Below the pieces are notes generated by a model, which saw only the letters and a program-made list of their open reading frames with translations, did not search any database and was not told where the DNA came from. From Rugamonas rivuli (GTDB lineage Bacteria > Pseudomonadota > Gammaproteobacteria > Burkholderiales > Burkholderiaceae_D): a stretch of DNA of 64,000 nt. The stretch is taken from positions 1-64,000 of the forward strand of contig NZ_WHUF01000007.1 in assembly GCF_009380165.1 (NCBI RefSeq). Direction: 5' to 3'. Of this stretch, positions 1 to 7,576 are shown piece by piece. Each line of letters begins with the position of its first letter. Position 1 is the first letter of the stretch. The position numbers and the translations under genes are program-made.

Positions 1-1099
1 CCGCCGCCGACACCGACAGGTTGCCGCCGGCCTGGACGGCGATGCTGCCGCCGCGCGCGCCGTCGGCGTTGAGCGCGCCGTCCAGCGCGACGAACTGGCC
101 GCCGACCGCGATGGCGCCGCCGGCGCCGCTGCGGCTGGAGGCGTCGAGCGCGCCGGCATGGACGTCGCCGTCGCCGACCAGGCGGATGCTGCCGCCGTCG
201 GCCACCAGGCCGCGCGCCTGCACCAGGCCGCTGTTGTTGACGGTGGAGCGGGTCAGGGCATCGGCCGCCGCCGCGCTGAGCACGACATGGCCGGCGTCGG
301 CGCTGATCACACCGCTGTTTTCCGCCAGCGCCCGCAGTGCGCCGCGCGTGGTGCGCACGCCGATCAGGCCGTCGCCGCGCAGATCGATGCTGACCTGCTC
401 GCCGGCCGCCAGCGCCACGCTGCCCTGCGGCGCGCTGATGCTGCCGTGGTTGACCACCGACGGGCCGATCAGCGCCACATAGCCGCCGGCGGCGGCGCGG
501 ATGCTGCCGTCGTTGCGCACGGCGCCGGCGCCGCTGCTGCCTGCGTAGTCATAGCGGCCGCCGAGGAAGGCGCTGTCCGACAGGTTCAGCGACGAGGCGC
601 TGAGGGCGCCGACGTCGACCTGGGCGCCGGCGCCGAACAGCACGCCCTGCGGATTGATCAGGAACACGCTGCCGTTGGACGACAGCTTGCCGTAGATCTG
701 GGACGGGTCGCCGCCGATCACCCGGTTCAGCGCCACCGCCGAGGCCGACGGCTGGTCGAAGCGCACGGCGGCGTTGGCGCCGATGTCGAAGCGCTGCCAG
801 TTGAGGATGGCCTGGTTGCTGCCCTGGGTGACCGTCATCTGGTTGCCGCTGGTGGCGATGGACGCCTGGCCGGCCACCAGCTGCGCGCCGCCCGGCAGCG
901 CATTGACGGCGGGCGGCCCCGCCAGCGCCGCGCCGCCGGCCGTCCCCAGCGCCAGCAGCACGCCCAGCCGGCGCGCTGCGCGCCGGGTCGAACCGCTCTT
1001 GCCCTGCCCGCGCGCGCCTTCGGCGACGGCGACCCAGCAGGCATGCACATGACTCCAGACGAGTCGGTAGAAGCGGTTGGCGGAGGCGTGTTTATGCAT
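1..1099 (-). CDS. Two-partner-secretion filamentous haemagglutinin (TpsA), N-terminal part, truncated by window edge
   Basis: The minus-strand frame is open from an ATG at 1099 to the window edge (366 codons, no stop). It begins with an extended signal peptide region (MHKHASANRFYRLVWSHVHA, residues 1-20), a basic stretch and a hydrophobic core near residues 45-60 ending in small residues. A TPS secretion domain follows, with the motifs NQAILNWQRFDIG (about 95-107) and SNGSVFLINPQGVLFG (about 141-156) that are typical of FhaB/HMW1-type exoproteins. The rest is a Gly/Ala/Val-rich beta-helix-like repeat. Such proteins are exported by the Sec system and then by a TpsB/FhaC pore; no TpsB gene is visible here. 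It lies 54 bp downstream of the DUF6916-like gene, so it may be the last cistron of the tail-collar operon. Confidence 0.85.
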   Translation of the reverse strand, partial: MHKHASANRFYRLVWSHVHACWVAVAEGARGQGKSGSTRRAARRLGVLLALGTAGGAALAGPPAVNALPGGAQLVAGQASIATSGNQMTVTQGSNQAILNWQRFDIGANAAVRFDQPSASAVALNRVIGGDPSQIYGKLSSNGSVFLINPQGVLFGAGAQVDVGALSASSLNLSDSAFLGGRYDYAGSSGAGAVRNDGSIRAAAGGYVALIGPSVVNHGSISAPQGSVALAAGEQVSIDLRGDGLIGVRTTRGALRALAENSGVISADAGHVVLSAAAADALTRSTVNNSGLVQARGLVADGGSIRLVGDGDVHAGALDASSRSGAGGAIAVGGQFVALDGALNADGARGGSIAVQAGGNLSVSAA

Positions 1100-1153
1100 G
1101 ATCAGGGATCCGTACGGGGTTGGGTACAGCGGGGAAGGAGGACGATGGCGGAC

Positions 1154-1588
1154 TCAGACCAGCAGGCTGAATTCGGCGCGGTAAACGTAGGAGCCGGTGC
1201 GCTTTTCCGCCAGCGCCAGGGACAGCGCGAAGCGGCCGATCTGGGCGTGGTCCATTTCGTAGTTGCGGGCGGCCAGGACGGCGCCGGCCGGGCCGGCGAA
1301 GTACAGCGTGAACTGCTCGACCACCGGGCCGGCGGAGGCCGCGGCCCGCGCCGGCACTTCGCGCAGCTTTTCCAGCGTCAGGGCGATCGCGCCGCGTTCC
1401 GGGTCGTTGAGCCAGAACTGCTGGCCGACCAGCGCGCGGGCGCCGTCCAGCGACCAGCGGTAGGCGTTGCCGGCGGCCGCCTCGACGCCGGCCTGCGGGT
1501 CGCCGGCGCGTGCCGGCGCCGCCAGGCCCAGGCCGGCCAGCGCCAGCGAACTGCCGCCCATTTTCAAAAGATCGCGGCGTTTCATCAT
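1154..1588 (-). CDS. Exported DUF6916-like protein with twin-arginine-type signal
   Basis: A 144-residue protein starting MMKRRDLLKMGGSSLALAGL: two arginines followed by a hydrophobic segment and an ARA/GD cleavage-like site near residue 28 suggest Tat or Sec export. The mature part (about 115 residues) has the look of the DUF6916 family, small beta-rich proteins often encoded beside tail-collar proteins; this assignment is from memory. A second ATG immediately follows the first (1585), so the start is uncertain by one codon. It sits 48 bp downstream of the third tail-collar gene and 54 bp upstream of the haemagglutinin, all on minus. The function is unknown; a role in exporting or packaging the collar proteins is only a guess. 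Confidence 0.7.
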   Translation of the reverse strand: MMKRRDLLKMGGSSLALAGLGLAAPARAGDPQAGVEAAAGNAYRWSLDGARALVGQQFWLNDPERGAIALTLEKLREVPARAAASAGPVVEQFTLYFAGPAGAVLAARNYEMDHAQIGRFALSLALAEKRTGSYVYRAEFSLLV

Positions 1589-1636
1589 GGTGGTTCTCCG
1601 TTGGTTATCAGCTGGCGTCCGGGGAACGCCGGTACG

Positions 1637-2158
1637 TCATGGGGCCGGGAATTCGCCCTGCAAGGCGATGCAGAAATTGAGCGCCAGGTAGGGCGGCATA
1701 TTGTTGTGCGCCTGGCTGCTGCCGGCCGCGCTGCTCGTGCCGCGCGCCGCCATGCCGCCGCCAAACCCGGTGTACAGCGGCACCGGGCCGCCGTCGGCCA
1801 GCAGCGTCGACGGGCCGGGGGCCGCCTGGGTGCCGGCGGCGGTCAGCGCGTTGACGCTGTGGGTGTGCTGGGGCAGATGTTCCGGCCCCAGCGTGACCGA
1901 CGTCACGCCGCCCTGCTCGCCCAGGGAGCGTTCGCTCAAGCCCGGCGCCTGGCTGCCGCCCACATGCAAGGGCATGCGCCCCTGCAGGTTCGGCAGGCCG
2001 AAAGTGGCCCGGCCGTCGCCGCCGTAGGTCGTGCCCAGCACCGCGAACAGCGCCGTGTTCTGCTGGATCGACAGCAGCTGGCCATTGCAGACGGCCCAGC
2101 CCTGGGGCATAAAGTTAAATGCAAAGGTGCGGATTTCGCCGATAAATTGGTCGCTCAT
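1637..2158 (-). CDS. Tail-collar domain protein (microcystin-dependent-protein family), copy 3
   Basis: 173 residues. The N-terminal half carries the phage Tail Collar signature: IGEIRTFAFNFMPQGW, then NGQLLSIQQNTALFAVLG and TYGGDGRATFGLPNLQGR. The C-terminus NNMPPYLALNFCIALQGEFP is typical of bacterial MdpB-like proteins. There is no signal peptide. It is the third of three paralogues in tandem, 12 bp after the previous one. Tail-collar domains come from phage tail fibres, but no capsid, terminase, portal or lysis gene is nearby, so this is a domesticated or independent gene set. In other bacteria such genes are annotated only as phage tail proteins of unknown role. Its low identity to its neighbours outside the framework motifs suggests diversification after duplication. 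Confidence 0.85.
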   Translation of the reverse strand: MSDQFIGEIRTFAFNFMPQGWAVCNGQLLSIQQNTALFAVLGTTYGGDGRATFGLPNLQGRMPLHVGGSQAPGLSERSLGEQGGVTSVTLGPEHLPQHTHSVNALTAAGTQAAPGPSTLLADGGPVPLYTGFGGGMAARGTSSAAGSSQAHNNMPPYLALNFCIALQGEFPAP

Positions 2159-2170
2159 AGCATCGTCCCC

Positions 2171-2698
2171 TCAGTTCTGCGACGGGTAAATTCCCGACAG
2201 CGCAATGATGAATTGAAGGCCCAGATACGGCGCCATATTGTTGTGCGGCTGGGAGCCGCCGGTGGTCGTGAGCGTATCCGCCCGCATCGCCGCGACGCCG
2301 CCGCCGGCCAGGCCGTAGACCGGGGTGCCGCCGGTGTTGGCGAAGCCGCCCGCCGCGCCCTGGCCATACGCCGGCGTGGCCCGGTCCAGGCTGGCCGCCA
2401 GCGCGTGGCTGTGCCCAGGCATATGTTGCGATTGCAGCGTGACGGTTTCGGAACCGCCCTGCTCGCCCGCCTGATGATACGCCAGGCCGGGGCCCTGGCC
2501 TTCATGCCGCGGCACGCGCCCGCGCAAGTCCGGCAGTGCGAACGTCTGCACGCCGTCGCCGCCGTAGGTGGTCTGCAGCAGCGTGTACAGCGCCTGGTAT
2601 TCGGCAATCGACATCAGCTGGCCGTCGCAGAACGCCCAGTTGCTCGGAGGGCGCTGGCCCGCAAACAGGCGGATCTCGCCAATAAACGCTTCACTCAT
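2171..2698 (-). CDS. Tail-collar domain protein (microcystin-dependent-protein family), copy 2
   Basis: 175 residues starting MSEAFIGEIRLFAGQRPPSNW. It has the same layout as its neighbours: a GEIR(L/T)F opening, the NGQL-type segment CDGQLMSIAEYQALYTLLQT, a TYGGDGVQTFALPDLRGR block, a middle variable region rich in Gly/Ala/Thr, and a C-terminus NNMAPYLGLQFIIALSGIYP. It is separated from the flanking collar genes by 12 bp downstream and 7 bp upstream, indicating one transcript. No signal peptide or membrane segment is visible. The variable central part (residues about 85-145) is where tail fibres normally carry receptor-facing sequence, so the three copies may display different surfaces; that is inference. 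Confidence 0.85.
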   Translation of the reverse strand: MSEAFIGEIRLFAGQRPPSNWAFCDGQLMSIAEYQALYTLLQTTYGGDGVQTFALPDLRGRVPRHEGQGPGLAYHQAGEQGGSETVTLQSQHMPGHSHALAASLDRATPAYGQGAAGGFANTGGTPVYGLAGGGVAAMRADTLTTTGGSQPHNNMAPYLGLQFIIALSGIYPSQN

Positions 2699-2705
2699 GG
2701 GTGGC

Positions 2706-3206
2706 CTAGGATCGGGGTGGATAAATGCCGTTAATGGCGATCATGAACGGCACCACCAGGTAAGGCTGCATGTTCTGGTGCGGCTGGCCGCCGCCGGCGA
2801 TGGCCACCGAGGCCGGCGCCATACTGGAATTGACCGGCCCCATCAGATCGCGGCCGAAGCGCCCCTTGGCGCCCAGCACGGCGTTGGCCGGCGTGCCGGT
2901 GACGGCCGGCGCCGTGCTGCCCTGCAGCGTGTGGCTGTGCGCCGGCATTTCCGCGCTGGACAGCGCATGCGTTTCCTCGCCGCCGGACGAGCCCAGCCAG
3001 TAAGAGTCGTTGTAGTGCAAAGGCGTGCGCCCGCGCATATCGGGCAGCGCGAAGGTCCTGATGCCATCGCCGCCGTAGTAAGTACCCAGCAACGAAAACA
3101 ACGCCGCGTTCTGCTGGATGGACATGAGCTGCCCATCGCACCGCGCCCAGCCTCTGGGCGTGAAGTGGAAAGGCATCATCCTGATTTCGCCCAGAAAGGG
3201 GTCCAT
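2706..3206 (-). CDS. Tail-collar domain protein (microcystin-dependent-protein family), copy 1
   Basis: 166 residues starting MDPFLGEIRMMPFHFTPRGW; first gene of the collar operon. Core motifs are CDGQLMSIQQNAALFSLLGT, YYGGDGIRTFALPDMRGR and the C-terminal QNMQPYLVVPFMIAINGIYP. The stop lies 7 bp before the start of copy 2. The 187-bp region upstream separates it from the FtrA-type regulator and holds a possible promoter. All three copies keep the (T/Y)YGGDG and PYL motifs, which fixes the family assignment, but none shows a lipoprotein or Sec signal. How they would leave the cell, if they do, is not shown by the sequence. Confidence 0.85.
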   Translation of the reverse strand: MDPFLGEIRMMPFHFTPRGWARCDGQLMSIQQNAALFSLLGTYYGGDGIRTFALPDMRGRTPLHYNDSYWLGSSGGEETHALSSAEMPAHSHTLQGSTAPAVTGTPANAVLGAKGRFGRDLMGPVNSSMAPASVAIAGGGQPHQNMQPYLVVPFMIAINGIYPPRS

Positions 3207-3305
3207 GTCGGGTTCCTAGTATCGATAAAGAGAGGAAAACGCCGTGCTCCGCTTGGCACGGCCTCGCTGGTGCAGGGAGGTAGTGAAGAATCCGTATGAC
3301 AAAAT

Positions 3306-3340
3306 GGAACCATAACCCTTTTGGCAACCAACATTGTCAA
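3306..3340 (-). promoter_or_regulatory. Possible sigma70 promoter of the tail-collar operon
   Basis: On the minus strand a perfect -35 hexamer TTGACA (3335-3340) is followed after 17 bases by GGTTAT, a poor -10. The site lies 100 bp upstream of the first collar gene in the only AT-rich stretch of the gap 3207-3393. The -10 is weak, so the call is tentative; apart from this I see nothing in the gap. Confidence 0.3.
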
Positions 3341-3393
3341 TTATAAATCAAGAATTGCCTATCAAGAACAGTCCATTTGGACTATTTTTCATC

Positions 3394-4350
3394 TCAGCCG
3401 GCGTGCGTGAAGCGGCGGCGATAGGCGCCCGGCGTGGTGGAAGCCAGCCGGCGGAAGTGGTGGCGCAGCGATTCCTCCGACCCGAAACCGGCGCGTTCGG
3501 CGATCTGCGCCAGCGGCACGTCCGGCACCTCCAGCATTTCCTTGACGAGGGCGACGCGTTCGCGTGTCAGCCATTCGACGGGGCCGAGGCCGGTGGCCTG
3601 CTGGAACTGGCGCTGCAGGGTGCGCGGACTCATCGCGGCGCGTTCGGCCATGCTGGCGACGGTGTGCGGCTGGCCCGGATGGCTGCGCAGCCAGTCCATC
3701 AGGCGCGACAGGCGGCCCTGTTCGCCCTGCGCCATCGGCCGGGGCAGGAACTGCGCCTGGCCGCCTTCGCGATGCGGCGCCACCACCAGCCGCTGCGCCA
3801 CCTGGTTGCCGACCTTGGCGCCATAGTCGCGCCGCACCAGGTGCAGCAGCATGTCGAGGCCGGCGGCGGAACCGGCGGCGGTGACGACCTGGCCGTTGTC
3901 CACGTACAGATGGTCGGGCTGGACCTGGATCCGTGGATAACGCTGGGCCAGGCGGTCGGCATAGCGCCAGTGGGTGGTGGCGCGCTGGCCGTCCAGCACG
4001 CCGGCGGCGGCCAGCACGAACACGCCGGAACAGATCGAGCACAGACGGGCGCCGCGCCGGTGGGCGGCGCGTATCAGCTCCAGCATGGCCGGCGGCGGCA
4101 GTTCGTCGGCGTCGCGCCAGCCGGGGATGACGATGGTGTCGGCACGCTCCAGCAGCTCGGGCGTGTACGGCGCCTGCACGGTGATGCCGCCGGCGGCGCG
4201 GATCGGCCCCGGCTCGACGGCGCAGACCGCGAAGTCGTACCAGTCCACCTCCAGCTCGGGGCGTTCCAGCGCGAACAGTTCGACCGTGCAGCCGAACTCG
4301 AAGGTGCACAAGCGGTCATAGGCCAGTGCGACGACCAGGTGTTTTTTCAT
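3394..4350 (-). CDS. ftrA: FtrA-type AraC/GlxA transcriptional regulator
   Basis: 318 residues: an N-terminal DJ-1/PfpI-like amidase-fold domain (about 1-190; opening MKKHLVVALAYDRLCTFEFG, nucleophile-elbow-like segment LCSICSGVFVLAAAG) and a C-terminal AraC double helix-turn-helix (about 215-310; AERAAMSPRTLQRQFQQATG and AERAGFGSEESLRHHFRR). The beginning closely resembles proteins annotated FtrA. FtrA genes are commonly neighbours of a rhodanese, and here a rhodanese gene is divergent with a 97-bp gap, so that gene is the likely target. The ligand is unknown; GlxA-type regulators usually lack enzyme activity in the DJ-1 part. Confidence 0.85.
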   Translation of the reverse strand: MKKHLVVALAYDRLCTFEFGCTVELFALERPELEVDWYDFAVCAVEPGPIRAAGGITVQAPYTPELLERADTIVIPGWRDADELPPPAMLELIRAAHRRGARLCSICSGVFVLAAAGVLDGQRATTHWRYADRLAQRYPRIQVQPDHLYVDNGQVVTAAGSAAGLDMLLHLVRRDYGAKVGNQVAQRLVVAPHREGGQAQFLPRPMAQGEQGRLSRLMDWLRSHPGQPHTVASMAERAAMSPRTLQRQFQQATGLGPVEWLTRERVALVKEMLEVPDVPLAQIAERAGFGSEESLRHHFRRLASTTPGAYRRRFTHAG

Positions 4351-4447
4351 GGCGTAATCTTAACGCAGAATGGCTTGTGCGCCACTGCCGGCGATGGCGG
4401 CGGCGCCGCACAATGGCGCCACTGTCCACTCAACGAAGGAGAAAACG

Positions 4448-4888
4448 ATGTCCGCCAAGTCCCATGTCGCCGCCATTCCCGCAGCCGCCAGCAGCGATGC
4501 GCTGGCCCGCTTCGAAGCGAGCTTCAGCTATGAAACCGACTGCTGGGATGTGCATGATGCGCTGACCAACGGCCCGCAGGATTTCGTCCTGCTGGATGTG
4601 CGCGGCACGGAGAAATACGCCGCAGGCCACGTGCCGGGCGCGCTGGACCTGGCGCACCGCAAGATCATCGCTTCCAAGCTGGCCGAGTTCCCGGCCGACA
4701 CGCTGTTCGTCGTGTACTGCGCCGGCCCGCATTGCAACGGCGCGGCACGCGCGGCGGTACGGCTGGCGCAACTGGGGCGGCCGGTCAAACTGATGCCGGG
4801 CGGGATCACCGGCTGGGTGGATGAGGGCTTCGCCTTAAGCAAGCCGGCATTCAAAGGCATCGAATCGATGCCAGCGGAAGACCAGTGA
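4448..4888 (+). CDS. Rhodanese-like sulfurtransferase
   Basis: 146 residues. The start is set at 4448 because GAAGGAG lies just upstream (about 4436-4442); a longer frame to 4370 has no such site. One rhodanese domain: DFVLLDVRGTEKYAAGHVPGA (the CH2A-like block), then VVYCAGPHCNGAARAAVRL, the active-site loop with Cys in the expected position after VVY, and GGITGWVDEGF at the end. A second Cys (CAGPHC) sits in the same loop, a variant seen in a subgroup of single-domain rhodaneses. It is divergent from the FtrA-type regulator, its probable controller. Its last 54 bp overlap the 3' end of the convergent methyltransferase gene. Confidence 0.85.
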   Translation: MSAKSHVAAIPAAASSDALARFEASFSYETDCWDVHDALTNGPQDFVLLDVRGTEKYAAGHVPGALDLAHRKIIASKLAEFPADTLFVVYCAGPHCNGAARAAVRLAQLGRPVKLMPGGITGWVDEGFALSKPAFKGIESMPAEDQ

Positions 4889-5491
4889 AAACGCGCCAGA
4901 CTCCTGGAACAACTCTTCGTTTTGCAGGTAGAGATACAGGATGAAAATCTTGCGCTTCGACGCAGACGCGGCTTGCCGGATATTGGCAAGCACCTGCCGC
5001 AATACGATCTCATCGAAGGGGTTGAAAAAATACAGGATCAACGGGCCGTCGGGCAAGGGGAACTGCGTGGCGTCGACATTGAGCGATTGAATGTGCGTGT
5101 CGTGCCTGGCCTTGTAGCGTTGAATGTTGGCGACGGCATGCCGATGCAATTGCTCTCCGAATTCGACGCCGATAATGCGCTTGAACGGAAAATCGCTCGC
5201 CATCAGCAAGGTCCGGCCTTTGCCGGAGCCAAAATCGATGAAGGTGTAGTCGGCAAGATTCACCTTCAGCTTTTTCAAGACGCGCCGGAACGATACCGGG
5301 GGCGTGGCATGGTAGCGGTTGCCGTGCCGCTTGTTGGGGCTGTCGATGTTCAGATCGGCCAAGTGGACATCGATTTGCGTATCCACCCCATGCCTGCTGT
5401 CGAAGCGGTGCCGCTCGAATTTCTCGTACAGGTTCATCGGGGAGAAACGCCAGTAGTTCCGCGCTATCCATGCAGCCATCTGCCTGATCAT
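4835..5491 (-). CDS. Class I SAM-dependent methyltransferase
   Basis: 218 residues from the ATG at 5491, chosen because AGGAGG lies five bases upstream; a longer frame to 5593 lacks a ribosome site. The SAM-binding motif I is YTFIDFGSGKGRTLLMAS, followed by IIGVEFGEQL, which supplies the acidic residue that binds the ribose. The C-terminal half contains LILYFFNPFDEIVLRQVL, resembling the NPPY/NPF region of small-molecule methyltransferases. The substrate cannot be told. The gene is convergent with the rhodanese and overlaps it by 54 bp in opposite strands, which is unusually long for a bacterial convergent pair. Confidence 0.75.
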   Translation of the reverse strand: MIRQMAAWIARNYWRFSPMNLYEKFERHRFDSRHGVDTQIDVHLADLNIDSPNKRHGNRYHATPPVSFRRVLKKLKVNLADYTFIDFGSGKGRTLLMASDFPFKRIIGVEFGEQLHRHAVANIQRYKARHDTHIQSLNVDATQFPLPDGPLILYFFNPFDEIVLRQVLANIRQAASASKRKIFILYLYLQNEELFQESGAFSLVFRWHRFDAFECRLA

Positions 5492-5589
5492 ATTGCCTCC
5501 TGAATGACGTTCTACGTACCGCCAGTGTAAGGACGGTGAACGAGAGGGCATTGATATGACTGGTGGTGCTGCGCGGAAGAGACCCATGG

Positions 5590-5880
5590 TCACGAGATTG
5601 CGACAAACTTTCCGGCTTTAAAATAGCCCCTCACCGCTCGGCCGTCCAGCTCTCGGATAACCAAATTGGGGTCTTGTGGATCGGCACGAAAAACAGGCGT
5701 GCCAGGCTCAAGGTCAAGATTGACGCCTGGTGCGACCAGGAAATCGCCGCGCTGCCGCACCAATTGCCAGGCAGTCGGCTGGTTCTCCCGGATGACTATG
5801 CCGCCAACCGGGAGAACAATTAACCCGCTGGATTTTAGTTCGGCCAGTTTGGCCACAAGCTTTTTTGCGATATGCGCCAT
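5590..5880 (-). CDS. Small conserved-looking protein of unknown function
   Basis: 96 residues from the ATG at 5880, preceded by GGAGGAGGA, a strong ribosome site that fixes the start. The sequence opens with an amphipathic basic helix (MAHIAKKLVAKLAELKSSGL) and then a short beta-rich part ending YFKAGKFVAIS. No signal peptide, membrane segment or Cys is present. I do not recognise a family. It lies alone between the methyltransferase (98 bp away) and the divergent binding-protein gene. Confidence 0.55.
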   Translation of the reverse strand: MAHIAKKLVAKLAELKSSGLIVLPVGGIVIRENQPTAWQLVRQRGDFLVAPGVNLDLEPGTPVFRADPQDPNLVIRELDGRAVRGYFKAGKFVAIS

Positions 5881-6016
5881 AACGTCCTCCTCCATCGACA
5901 ATTGAGCCGCCGAGGCAGCCATTACTGGTAGACCTCTGCCGTATGCAAAAGTTCAGCGCGCCGGCGAACCGCGTTTGGCGATACTATTAGCTCACCATCC
6001 GCACTGGGAGCGCCGC

Positions 6017-6790
6017 ATGACCATCAACGCAAGCCGGCTATTCACCGCTGCGCTGCTCGCTTGCCTGCTGGCGTCCTCGGGCCTGGCGCAAGCCGGCCCG
6101 CTGATCCGCCTGGGCTCGGACGATTGGTGCCCGTTTGTGTGCGCGGCCGAAGGCAAACCTCCCAGTGGCTATCTGGTGGACCTGACCTCGATGGCGATGG
6201 CGCTGGAAGGGTATCGGGTGGAGCCGGTGCTCATGCCGCTCAACCGGGCCATCACCCAAACGGCGCATGGCGATATCGAAGGCGTCTACGCTCCCCCGAT
6301 CGACCGGCGCCTGCATCTGAGCGCGCCCCTGGCGCAGTCGCGGGCCTGCTTCTACACGCGGGCGGACGATGACTGGAGTTTCCACTCCATCGGCTCGCTT
6401 AAAACACTGGTGGTGGGTGTGATCGACGACTACGGCTACGATGACGGGCCGATGGATGCCTACATTGCCGAAAACCGGCGCAAGCCTGCCCTGATCGCGC
6501 TCGCTTACGGCGCATCGGCCGGTACGACCAATGTGCAGAAGTTACTGGGTGGACGCTATCGCGTCATGCTGGAACACACCGCCGTGATGGCGCAGTTGAG
6601 CAAGCGGCTTGACGTGGTCGGCCGTATCCGCCAGGCAGGCTGCCTCGACCATGAACTACCCCTGACCATCGGTTTTGCGACGCAGGATATCCGGGCCGAA
6701 ACCTGGATACGCGCACTGGCCGACGGCATGCACAAGATGGAAGCGTCCGGCGATCTGAAAGCACTGCAGAGGCGCTACAAGATCGACTAG
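6017..6790 (+). CDS. Periplasmic solute-binding protein, family 3-like
   Basis: 257 residues from the ATG at 6017 (GGGAG at 6006-6010). A Sec signal peptide (ASRLFTAALLACLLASSGLAQA, cleaved near residue 24) is followed by a family 3 binding-protein-like fold: IRLGSDDWCPFVC, GYLVDLTSMAMALEGYRVEP, then ETWIRALADGMHKMEASGDL at the end. About 230 mature residues is the usual size. No permease or ATPase gene adjoins it, so it may be an orphan sensor-type binding protein or serve a distant transporter. Four Cys residues in the mature part could form disulfides in the periplasm. The ligand is unknown. Confidence 0.75.
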   Translation: MTINASRLFTAALLACLLASSGLAQAGPLIRLGSDDWCPFVCAAEGKPPSGYLVDLTSMAMALEGYRVEPVLMPLNRAITQTAHGDIEGVYAPPIDRRLHLSAPLAQSRACFYTRADDDWSFHSIGSLKTLVVGVIDDYGYDDGPMDAYIAENRRKPALIALAYGASAGTTNVQKLLGGRYRVMLEHTAVMAQLSKRLDVVGRIRQAGCLDHELPLTIGFATQDIRAETWIRALADGMHKMEASGDLKALQRRYKID

Positions 6791-6806
6791 CCGTCAACGA
6801 CGACGC

Positions 6807-7409
6807 TTACATCGCCAGCGCTTTTTCCACCGCGCCGACCAGTTGCTTGTCCGACGGCGTGACCTTGCTGCCGAAGTTGTCCACAACCTTGCCGTTGCGA
6901 TCGATCAGGTATTTGTGGAAGTTCCAGGCCGGCGCCTTGCCGGTGATTTTGATCAGGTTGGCGAACAGCGGATTCGGTTCCTTGCCCGATACAACCGACT
7001 TGGCGAACATCGGGAACTTCACGCCGTAGGTGTTGTAGCAAAAATCGGCGATCTCCTTGCTGCTGCCCGGCTCCTGCTGGCCGAAGTCGTTCGACGGGAA
7101 GCCCAGCACCACCAGACCCTTGCCGCTGTATTTGGCGTACATCGCCTCCAGGCCTTCGTACTGGTTGGTGAAGCCGCAGTAGCTGGCCGTGTTGACCACC
7201 AGTATCACCTTGCCCGCGTACTGGCACAGGTCCTGCGGCGTATCGTCCTGCAGGCGCTTGAAGTTCTGCTTGAGGATGGCCGGGCAACTGCCCGCGGCCG
7301 CGGCCGGCGCGGCAGATGGTGCGGCCGCCGGCGCCTGCGCAAACACAGACGCGCTGGCCAGCAGGGTCAGCGAGGAAACTAGGCACAACTGGGCAAAGGT
7401 CTTGGACAT
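6807..7409 (-). CDS. Glutathione peroxidase, exported
   Basis: 200 residues from the ATG at 7409, which begins a signal peptide (FAQLCLVSSLTLLASASVFA) followed by an Ala/Pro linker. The peroxidase domain has NTASYCGFTNQYEGL with the peroxidatic Cys at about residue 78 (Cys rather than selenocysteine), GFPSNDFGQQEPGS with the Gln, and APAWNFHKYLID with the Trp-Asn pair: a complete C-Q-W-N tetrad. Bacterial Cys-GPx enzymes usually reduce peroxides with thioredoxin. The signal peptide places it in the periplasm, less common than the cytosolic form. It is convergent with the binding-protein gene (16-bp gap). Confidence 0.85.
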   Translation of the reverse strand: MSKTFAQLCLVSSLTLLASASVFAQAPAAAPSAAPAAAAGSCPAILKQNFKRLQDDTPQDLCQYAGKVILVVNTASYCGFTNQYEGLEAMYAKYSGKGLVVLGFPSNDFGQQEPGSSKEIADFCYNTYGVKFPMFAKSVVSGKEPNPLFANLIKITGKAPAWNFHKYLIDRNGKVVDNFGSKVTPSDKQLVGAVEKALAM

Positions 7410-7576
7410 GATGGGCGGCCGCAAAAGGTAAAAAACCATTTTATGCCAAACTCGCGCAACCTGCTTGCCGAGCCCGCGAATAAGCTTTTCCGCCCCGCGC
7501 ACGATTGAGCGAAATTAAGCAAACCGCCCGCCCCTGCCCCACACTGAATTTCCGTCCCGGCGCCAGGAGGCCTATC

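Noticed and set aside
158..2734. An 858-codon open frame on plus across the collar and haemagglutinin genes
   Set aside because: It is an antisense shadow in GC-rich DNA: His/Arg/Ala/Gly-rich, with no domain, while the minus strand carries clear tail-collar and TPS motifs.
1..3206. A prophage remnant
   Set aside because: Only tail-collar domains are present; no integrase, capsid, terminase, portal or lysis gene is nearby.
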